Of a DNA stretch of 64,000 nucleotides, positions 55,623 to 64,000 are shown one piece after another. The position numbers and the translations under genes were made by a program. The DNA comes from Triangularia verruculosa (lineage: Eukaryota; Ascomycota; Sordariomycetes; Sordariales; Podosporaceae). Where the stretch lies: the NCBI GenBank assembly GCA_033296885.1, contig MU863973.1:1-64000 (forward strand), read 5' to 3'. Below the pieces are notes generated by a model that was given only the letters and a program-made list of their open reading frames with translations, was not told the DNA's origin and did not search any database. Numbering within the stretch: position 1 is the first letter of the stretch; each line of letters begins with the position of its first letter.

Positions 55623-57039
55623 TGTTATTGGTTGACTGGCTGGATAAGAGGTCTTGATGGTTCTAATTAGTACCAGAGTACCTCGTGATAAAATAACACT
55701 TGTCGTAATCTACCTGATTGGTGTATCTGAGGTGTTTAGTTGCTGTGATGCGTATGTTGACTGCTGAGTGCTGAACAGTCAGGGCGACCACTACCTCTAT
55801 GGATGTGGTATGAGAGCTATGTTGAGATCTGGTAAGAAAGGAGTCTGGAATCGTTGCAATTCGTCTCTTTATTGTCTAAGCTAACTGTCTTTGATCGAGT
55901 CTTTGCTGGATCTGCAAGTATGATAGCACGACTGCGGGCAACAGTGGTAGGTGGTGGGGGTTACGTGCTCTGAGGCAGCGTATGATGTGTAGAACAATGA
56001 CGCGTGGAAGGGGAACACGCTCCTGAAATAAACTCTCAAATCAGGCAGTGGAAAGAATAACAGAGCTTCCGACCGAGGACACGGAGCAAGAGGCCACTCG
56101 GGGCAGTGACTGGAGGTGGTCCGATATATAGAGGAAATCTCCAGTGGGGGCTTCCAGGCATTCGGGATCAGATGAAGGAGGGGTCGACGTCAAACTGTTG
56201 AATTGCGGTTGAGAAACTGATGCAGGTGAACAGGAAAACCTCCGATCCTGGCCGAATAAGGCGGTTTGTTAGGCTCCAAAAGACCGGAAACAGCGTCCAT
56301 CACCTCCACGTTGAGGTTCTATTGCATCTCTGGGCTCAAACTGAGTGACTGGTTGGGCAGTCACACAGCTCGCCCTTCCCTACAACAGTCATGTGTCAGA
56401 GGCCAGCCGACCTGAAACGGGCGAGGAAAGCGGCTACACGTCCAGTCACTCCGTTGGGCCGTCCAATGAATTGGTGACACGCGGGGTGATTCCGGCCGCT
56501 CCTTGCCTGTTATTTCCTGCCTCTCCAATTATGCCTCACGGCAAGTCTCAAATATCCAATAGAAGGGTTTAGCCTCGGGCAAAGGGCTGGCGGTCTTGCC
56601 CTGCTCTAATACCAAAGAAAACACATCCGTTGATCAGAGATGAAAATCTGAAGATCTTCAAGTGAACACCAGCCAAGAAAGGCCAGGCCTACGAGCTACG
56701 GAGGGACTCTGCTTGTGACCGGGACCCACTCATTCCAGACTTCAGGAATGCGGGGCGTGGCAGGGGTAAGGTCAGAAAGCCACATTTCGACGCCACAGAT
56801 GACGTTGACATCCAGCTCTTGTTCCACCATCCCACTTTTAGCTGTCCGTCCAGACGGCGCCCAACGATAGACCTTCTTCCCCGGTGGTCTTGTATGTAGC
56901 AAGCATATCCTGGGCAAGACTGGCCAGAGATATCTGTCAAGACACTGAATTTACAAACCTATATCCTCTTCAAGCTTCTTCTGCTCTCCTTTGCGCATAT
57001 CATCAGCAGTGTTAACCAGACCCCGCGCCATTCCTGAAG
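55623..57039. other. 1.4-kb divergent intergenic region, no gene seen
   Basis: Between the Q-rich gene and the J-domain gene. No domains in the short open frames; presumably both promoters. Confidence 0.45.
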
Positions 57040-57988
57040 ATGGCAGCCAGAGGCAGCCGCCCTCCCAATTACTGTCAGCCGAGCATACTTTGCAGTTATA
57101 ATTCCCAAATATCATGACTTACACATGCCCCAGATGCCATCCTCGACGTACTAGAGACCGCTTCGACAACGCAAATCCGCGATGCCTATAAACGGTAACC
57201 ACCGACCCACCATCTCTCTCCTGGACATACCTGCTAACAACTTCCAGCGCCGCCCTGAAAACCCACCCCGACCGCATCCCGGCCGACCACCCGGACCGCC
57301 CTGAGCGAACCCGCAAGTTCCAGCTGGTCAACGACGCCTACTACACCCTCTCGGACCCCACCCGCCGCCGCGAATACGACGCCCAGCGCAAGCTCTTCTC
57401 GGGCCCCAGCTCCTCCCGCCCCTTCCCCGGCGGCTTCGACCCCTTCGCCGATGCCGAAGAATCTGCCTCGGACCAGCAACAAGGCGGCGCCGGCACCCAA
57501 CAACCCAACTTCTACTCCTGGGCCTGGAACTTCTTCACCCAGCAAAACCAACAGCACGGCCAAGCCCAGGAAGAATCCCGCCAGCAGGCCGAAAATGAGC
57601 AGTTCGCCGACGTCTTTGAGGAGATGCTCCGGGAAGAGGGCATGGCGGACCCGTCCCACAACAACCGGCCGACGGGCAAGTTCTGGGGCACCCTCGGCGG
57701 CATCAGCGGCGGCGCGCTAGGGTTTATTATGGCTAATGTGCCCGGTATGGTTGCTGGCGCTGTAGCTGGCAACAGGCTCGGCGCGGTCAGGGATGCCAAG
57801 GGGAAGAGCGTGTACGCTGTCTTTCAGGTGAGTGCTGCTGGGGTTGACTTCATTCCGGAGAGAGGCCAAAAGTGAACGAATGGCTTGACTGAAACGATTA
57901 TTGCGTGCAGGAACTGCCGCAGGCGGATCGGGCGAGGCTGCTTAGTCAGTTGGCTGCAAAGGTGTTGAGCCATACGGTGGGGATTTGA
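57040..57988 (+). CDS. J-domain protein with C-terminal Gly-rich hydrophobic region
   Basis: Four exons (57040-57073, 57134-57194, 57248-57827, 57911-57988) encode 250 residues. After splicing, the start reads PNYYAILDVLETAST, then AYKRAALKTHPD with the HPD motif near 38-40 and LVNDAYYTLSDPTRRREYDA, a complete J-domain that stimulates Hsp70 ATPase. A Gln/Phe/Asn-rich linker follows (FYSWAWNFFTQQNQQ). The C-terminal part contains GTLGGISGGALGFIMANVPG and GMVAGAVAGNRLGAVRDAKG, a glycine-zipper-like segment that may insert in or lie on a membrane. The first donor (GTCAGC) is unusual, but the joined J-domain is exactly continuous. Its 3' end faces the ER J-protein gene. Confidence 0.85.
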
Positions 57989-58469
57989 TAGCTGTGGTTG
58001 ACTGCTTGGGTGGTGGTGAATGCGATAACGGATTGGGATTGGGCCTGGAGTTTGGGACCGTTTGTGAATTCGCCTATAAGAAATAACACGGGCTGGAATG
58101 GGGGTTTATACCATGTTGGGTCGGGTTTCTGTAGTGTTGTTGCAGTAGATTAATGCTCATGGTTTGCTTATAACTGCGATCTGGCTGTCAACATCTGTCG
58201 AAGTTTGAAAAGGGGTTGTCAAAGCAGCTGTGTCTGCTAGCCCTATCTCTATGTATATAACAATAATTTGCGTGAAAACTGGGCCTCGTATCATCATGTG
58301 ATGTTGTTCCGTATAGACATAATATTTGGTCACCTTTTCCTCCATTCCTTTTGTAAGCACAACCCCTGCCGAAGAACACCAAATCCAGAATTGACCTTGA
58401 ACCACACTTTGCTTAAAACTCTAGCGCATCTAAAGCAGAACACCCTCCCCCTTGTTGAGGCACCGCTGC
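57989..58469. other. Convergent 3' region between two J-domain genes
   Basis: 481 bases between facing stop codons; no gene seen. Confidence 0.5.
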
Positions 58470-59980
58470 TCACCTCTTCTTATTCTTGCGCTTGCTGGCC
58501 TTGTTGCCACCCGACTTTTGGGTGCCGCTTGCTTTGGCCTGACCCAGGGAGTCAACCGACTTCTCAAGAAGCTCAAAGTCCTCAGCGGAGCCGGTGGATG
58601 GGGTAAGCCTGCCGGGCTCGGAATCCTCATCGTCGTTAACAACTTCGGTCTCGGTGGGCTCGTCGATCTCCTCATCGGACTCCGGATCCGCGGTGCGCTT
58701 CTTGAAGATACGACCGATAGTCAAACCATAAACCCAGAAGGGCAGACGAACAACAGCGGTATCCTTGAAAGTTGGCTTGACAATTTCATTGGCCTGGAGA
58801 GAATACTGCGTTAGCTTATAGAAATACATGAGTGGATTTGAAGGGTAGCTTACATCCAAAAGGTACTCTCCAACGTTACCATCTTCGTCCTCCTCCTCGA
58901 GAAAGACGTTGCCAGTAGAATCGACAACAAGAACTTTGCCGTTCTCAGCAACGACACGTCTCTTGGGTCCAACCGGGCCCGGTCCCTCTGGTTGCGGCTG
59001 AGGAGTGGCAGATCCAGAAGCAGAGGCAGAAGCAGGCTTGGTGGCACGTCCACGGCGTGTCTTGCGCCCGCTGGTGTTGTCCTTGGTCTCCTTCTTGGTC
59101 TCACGTTCTTGGGCACGGCGCATCTTGCGGTTGATGGGGATCTGGCGGCCTTCTTCGTCTTCGTACACCTGCTGAGGAGGCGGAGGAGGAGGAGCAGCGG
59201 CAGGCTGGTCGTCGACACCGGGGATGTTGAGAGCGGCATTGTCGCCCCAAGCGGCACGGCGCGCAAACTTGATGTAACGATCAACAAACTCACGCTGGCG
59301 CTTCCAGCTCATGTACAAGGCAAGATAATGCGCGCCACCACCAGCGACGAGGAAAACACCAAAGATGGCAGTGCCAAGACCGGGGCGATAGCGGTTGTAG
59401 TAGTACTCGGTGCCCTTCCAAGTAGGGAACCCGTTGGTGAGGAAGTAGTCGTAGCGGTCACGTCCGGGGCCACGAAGGACATCAGCAACGATGGAGAGAC
59501 GAGCCTGGCGCTCCGAGGCGCGCTTGACGGCAACCTTGAGCTCATGGGCTGAAGGCGGCTTCGTCACCAACCCTGCGGCCTTTTTGGCCTTCTTTTCCTT
59601 GTTGCGCTGAGCCTGAAGCTGCTGTCTGACCTTGTCGGGATGGAGCTCTCTGGACTTCTTCTTGTAGGCTTTGTTGATGTCATCGTGGCTTGCGCCCTTC
59701 TTCACACCGAGGAAATCGTAAAAGGTAATTTCGGGCCCCTCGTGGGCAAGGAGTTCATCGCGGACGCGGAAGATCTCGCGATCTGGTTTTCATTGGATGT
59801 TAGAAAATGCAAAATCTGGACGGTGGACATGGCGGTATCTGCCTGCTACACGGTAAAAAAGGGGGTACCTATCGCAATTGCGACAGAGATGCCTGAACCC
59901 AACATACCTTCTTTGGTCCACGCCGCACTCAGCGGTGTCAGGAGGGCCAGTAGGCCCAAGGAAAGTGCGGAGAATTTCAT
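58470..59980 (-). CDS. ER membrane J-domain protein (Erj5-like)
   Basis: Three exons (59980-59908, 59782-58854, 58793-58470) encode 441 residues. The signal peptide is MKFSALSLGLLALLTPLSAA. A J-domain follows (TFYDFLGVKKGASHDDINKA, HPD near 72-74), then a membrane span near 160-182 (GTAIFGVFLVAGGGAHYLAL), and a cytosolic tail of about 260 residues with a PAAAPPPPPPQQ stretch, a Lys-rich segment and a basic end (KRKNKKR). This places the J-domain in the ER lumen to work with BiP/Kar2, as in yeast Erj5. The second intron (60 nt, GTAAGC...TCCAG) is a multiple of three and open, so reading through it would add 20 residues; the branch GCTAACGC and typical ends argue it is spliced. Confidence 0.85.
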
Positions 59981-60554
59981 GATTGCACTACTCCATGGGG
60001 AAACTGAAAAATGATGGAAGAAAAAAGGAGACGGTTTGGTGGCGCAACTGGAGGTAAAAGACCGCCGCTGCGAAATAGCTAACCCTTGGTGCAAAAGTTT
60101 CCAAGGGACAGGCTGGAACTTTTGGACAGATGGAGCCCCCCGTTTTAACCAACAGGGGTGTGAAGCTCCAACTGCCTGCCGGGGGGAGCTGCCGCGGCCC
60201 GCTAAACCCTAGGTACCCCTGGTTTGGCCTCGTCTTTTTTGTTAGGGCCAGTTTGCGCTTGGCTTCACGAAGTATCAATCGTCAAGCTCACAACCGGCAG
60301 CGCAAAGAACACACGATGGAAGTGCTCCCATCTTCATCACCTGCTTACAATGCCACTCGCTTGAAACCCTAATTTTCTCTTTGTGAGACCTACGATTCTC
60401 CCTTTCTAGTCCCTTCGCTAGGTTCCGCATATTTACAAGACAAGCATGGAATCCAAAACACCAACGTCACCCCTGCTTGGCAAAGACGAGACACCGCGAC
60501 GATGGCTTATTGCAAAGAAGCACCCACGAGAAGCAGAACATGGTCTGAAACTAT
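59981..60554. other. Intergenic, promoter of the ER J-protein gene
   Basis: 574 bases upstream of the ER J-protein ATG and 3' of the ankyrin-like gene. No gene seen. Confidence 0.45.
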
Positions 60555-62724
60555 CTAATCTACCCAAGCCCCCGGTATGTCCAGCGGAGGGGTATATATC
60601 CAGTCCCAGAAGTCCTCTAGGAAGTCCTCCCATGGGATATTCCACTCGAACACGAAGGCCCAGTTCTCGACGTTTGGTCCATACTCGATATTTTTGCACA
60701 GATATCCAAACTCCGCGTATTCTCTCGAAAAAGAAGGGGGTTCCTGTCGTCTCTTGGATTGAAGATCGCCGATATCTTCGGAAACTGCAATGGTCGCCCT
60801 CCCATACTCTTCAAGATCTATCCCCGTGCCTTCCAGATCCTCAACCCAGGCTCTAAGAGTCATATTGGCTGCCCTCCTCCAGCACCGCTGGCATTCCTGC
60901 TGGTATTTCATGTACGGAGTTCCACACTGCGCAAAACCACGAAATAACGGGGTAACATTGCGTTTCGAGTGGCCAAGGTGGAAATCTGGGACATCTCCGA
61001 TAGCAGCCGCTGATGCCAGTAAATACTTTACCACGTCCCATTTTCTTGTGACATAGGCTCTTTGAAGCTCGGACTCGAGGTCGTGGGGGATGGACCTACA
61101 ACTTTGCTCAAGCTGCCTGGCACTCTCAAAACACATCCACGCAATATAGTGCAGGACTGATCCCATGAAGCCAGGCTCCTCGGATTGTATGTCCGCCATT
61201 TGCGAAACGTGTTGGCAATCCGAATGATACTCGAACTGGCATTCCTTGATCTTGCCAGAAATATTCCACCAGCTTACAAAGCGGGTAGTCCACGTTGAGT
61301 GGTAAAAGTTACCCCAGGGCCAGTCGTAGTAGTTCGATAACACTTCTGGTACCAGGAAGTCAGCCACGCTGGTATCACTGGCCATCAAGGCCAGAAACAA
61401 CCTTTCGGTGTGCAAGTCGAGGAGGTCGTACGCGCCGTAGGAGATAAGAGCCTTCTGAAATGCGAGCTGTTCTTCTGGTCGGAGATTTGAATACTGGGTC
61501 ATGTCGAGGAAATCAAGAGGAGAGAACCCATCGAAGGTGTTGGCACCGATGTCAACCCCTGAAATAAGCAGCGGCTCAACCAGATCCAACCGAGACGCCA
61601 TCGCATACTGTCTGTCGTCAGTAAGCAACCCCAGCGGGCTTATCACACTAGTACTTACATGAAGTAGAGTTCGCCCCTCGGCATCCATGACAAATGGTGT
61701 TGCTAGCCCCTGGACGAACAACCTACGGAGTTGGTTCGGGCTTATCGCATCTTCTCCCACTAGTCTGCTGAACAAGCCACTGTCGGATTGTACGATGGTG
61801 TAGTGCCGGAGCGCCGCATCCCATCCACGGGTTGCGCGGAGCACCTGAAAATCCCAGGCCTTGCTCAAGAACCACGGCGAAATGCAGAACCTGACTCGGT
61901 AGCCTATTAGGGAAGAATTAGCATTGCTACCAGGACGAGCAAGCCGAAAGCGAGAAATAGTCATATCTAGATACCTTTGAATCTTGGTACGCCGGGCAAT
62001 CTTCCGACCGAATACTCCAGAACCAGACAGCCCTTCAATGTCCATGTCCGCCGCCACACCTGTCCTGTAGAGGAAGTCGCCGGCTTCGATAACAATGGGC
62101 CGGTCCTTTCCGTGTCCTCTGCCGACTTCTGAGGGCGTTTCGACGGTTGATAATTATTAATCTTGATCGATTCGACAACCTTGGAGGCGATAATATCAGG
62201 CTGCAGGTTTATTTGTGTGCTGCGGTTGTATCAGTTGTTTTTTATTCAGGTTCTCAGTATTCTCAAGAGATTCTCACTCACATAGTAAGAAGATGGAGGG
62301 TCATATCCACCATTTTCAAAGCCAGACGCAGACGTTTTTCGTGCTTTTCTAGCAGAGTCTTTTTGAACAAAACCGCTTCGGCTCTCGCAATGTACCTCTT
62401 ATGCCTCCTCGACGAAGCGATATCATTCATCAGGTCTCGAGTCAACTCGTCAAGCTCGTTGTGAACGTGTCGAAAATGCTGAATAGCACGAGCATACAAA
62501 GATGTTGGCTGACGTCCGACCCCAATAGCTGCTTGTATCTCGCTTTCGACAGCATCGATACACCAACCGTAGTGTTCCAATTGTGCTACGGAGGTCAATA
62601 TTGTCTCGGGGACGTCCTTGATTTCCTTCCAAAGTTGAGAAAAAGATAGGATGAGGTCTCCCACCTTACCCACTGCGTGGGTTAGGGCAATGCTGCCTGA
62701 GATGAGTCCTATAACTTCAGCCAT
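60555..62724 (-). CDS. STAND-type N-terminal domain plus ankyrin-like protein lacking an NTPase domain
   Basis: Two exons, 62724-62282 and 62118-60555, keep phase and encode 668 residues; the 163-nt intron has donor GTGAGT and acceptor GGCAG. Residues 1-148 (MAEVIGLISGSIALTHAVGK, LSFSQLWKEIKDVPETI) are helical and resemble the N-terminal effector-type domains of fungal STAND/NLR-like proteins. After splicing comes RPIVIEAGDFLYRTGVAADM, then FGRKIARRTKIQRYLDM and a region with ankyrin-like segments (DAEGRTLLHVSTSV, DIGANTFDGFSPLDFLDM). The C-terminus is Trp-rich (WEDFLEDFWDWIYTPP). There is no NACHT or NB-ARC P-loop. Such genes belong to large, fast-evolving families tied to heterokaryon incompatibility or innate recognition, but the role here is inferred. 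An extra short intron near residues 180-195 is possible. Confidence 0.65.
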
Positions 62725-64000
62725 AGCATGTTATACAGAAGTCAGTGTCATAAAACTGATGATGAATTTGAATCCCAGACACTAGCATCTCGCAGGCCCA
62801 AGGTAGCGATGAACAGAGGGATCCGTTTCCTCTTTTCTATTTTGCCTGACCTTCAAGGGCGCAGTAGGGAGATATTGCACTTTTTCATCTGGCTTCGAGC
62901 CCCCACGGCACGATAAAAAGGCAGCCCCGTGTCAAGCCTTACAACAAGATTCGAGGCTGAATTGTAGAATTAGAAAAAGACGGGAGTGGTCCAATAAGAG
63001 TGCTTCCGTGTGTTACACAGCCCAACGCACTTGCATACTCAGCTCTCTTACATTGGCCGGCACAATGAACGAGGCTGTGTATAGTTAGGTACCTTGTGAA
63101 AATTTGAGGAGAGATCTACATTGACTGCTGCGGCTTTGAGGCTGCTTCCGCTTCTCCAACTCCGACATGCATGACAAGCCGTCTTGGTCGCTCATTCCAA
63201 CTTTCCAGTTATCAATCAAAGCACGTTGAATCATAGGTACCTGGGCACCAGAACGTGCTCGCAAACATGCACTTTGGTTAGGTAACCCGTCCGTTCACTA
63301 ACCTATCAGCGCATATTCCTAATGATAAACCTGTGTTCGCTTTTGCACTCCTGGTTTCAAACTTCACCCCTGAGTCCCCTTGGTGAGATGAAGGGGTTAT
63401 GTGTGATCCACTTCTGTTACCAATCATGTTGAATTTGGAACACACGCAGCTATCTCGATGCATACCTTACCTATCTTGAACTGTTGATATGGACTGAACA
63501 AAAGAAAAGTTTCGAGGAGAGCGTACAAGGCTATTTTATACCTATAGAGCATTCGATCTTCCCATCAAACCGTCTGCTAAGTTCCCTGAGCACCCTGCTC
63601 CTTGGCCTACATGCGACTACGCTGGATACCGCCTCGATGAACTGCTCCAACGAGCCATGCCTTCACATTTGTGATACTAGGTATCCTTCTCCACACCCAA
63701 CTACGTGTTCGTCAAGTGTGACCAGGCCCTTCTGGTTGGCCGGCGTCTGTTTCCAGGTACTAGTAATGTTGCAAAATAGACAAGCATCTCAAATTCGCAC
63801 TTGGACCGCCTCCCGCAAGAGGTCTATATTGAGCTATCCTATTTGCGATCTATGCCGTGAACTATGGCCGGATGTCCAATTATAGTTGTTTACATCGGGA
63901 AGACACCCAGTCCCAGTGCTTAGCCTCTCAAGTCCATCACCCCATAACACCGAAAAGCACCCGCATATACCGCTTAACCAAACCTTCAAACCGTCTCGGT
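62725..64000. other. 1.3-kb right-end region, no complete gene
   Basis: Mostly short frames. TAGGTACC words occur near 63089 and 63235. Around 63792-63850 one plus-strand frame reads LDRLPQEVYIELSYL, which resembles the start of an F-box, but it is followed by a stop and has no flanking support (see findings). Confidence 0.4.

Noticed and set aside
1..64000. CRISPR arrays, phage or bacterial elements, full transposons
   Set aside because: No spaced direct-repeat array, no integrase, transposase or reverse transcriptase motifs were seen in any frame; intron structure shows eukaryotic nuclear DNA.

Overview
The window looks like nuclear DNA of a filamentous ascomycete, most probably a Sordariomycete and perhaps a member of the Sordariales. 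The reasons are short 50-90 nt introns (GTAAGT/GTATGT-type donors, CTAAC-like branch sites), single genes in alternating orientation, C-ending codons in strongly expressed genes, a lone dispersed 5S rRNA gene with a TATA box at about -29, and proteins of typical fungal families. No assignment below species-group level is possible from sequence reading alone. All functional calls are by eye; no database was searched.

Left part (1-31 kb). After a low-complexity G/C run come a truncated DSBA/thioredoxin-like gene, the 5S rRNA gene, a secreted Ser/Thr-rich protein, and NOG2 (60S biogenesis GTPase). NOG2 has an abnormally long intron with strong RNA-like hairpins and is divergent from a mitoribosomal protein (Pet123/mS26-like). 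Next are an Adp1-like ABCG transporter, a PLP aminotransferase, a 96-residue cysteine-rich secreted protein, a GPI-anchored aspartic protease, mitochondrial uS8, a proline-rich conserved protein, an MCT-type MFS transporter, a WrbA-like flavodoxin, a Yae1-like protein and an amidase.

Middle (30-47 kb). A Pro/Ser/Lys-rich disordered protein, homoisocitrate dehydrogenase (LYS12), mitochondrial EF-G (MEF1), a single-pass membrane protein, an RraA-like aldolase-fold protein, a secreted Cu-only SOD-like protein and a DUF84/ITPase-like protein.

Right part (47-64 kb). A CorA-like membrane protein, then a gene-poor AT-richer stretch scattered with TAGGTACC-type motifs. It holds three members of the HsbA (hydrophobic surface binding protein A) family: one intact gene flanked by two broken copies. 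Then come a Q-rich protein, two convergent J-domain genes (one soluble, one ER membrane), and a gene joining a STAND-type N-terminal domain to an ankyrin-like region without an NTPase domain.

Themes. Ribosome and mitochondrial translation genes recur (NOG2, mS26-like, uS8m, MEF1, Yae1 for Rli1 maturation), but they are scattered housekeeping genes rather than an operon. The most interesting signals are the structured RNA inside the NOG2 intron, since the yeast NOG2 intron hosts the H/ACA snoRNA snR191, and the decaying HsbA cluster.
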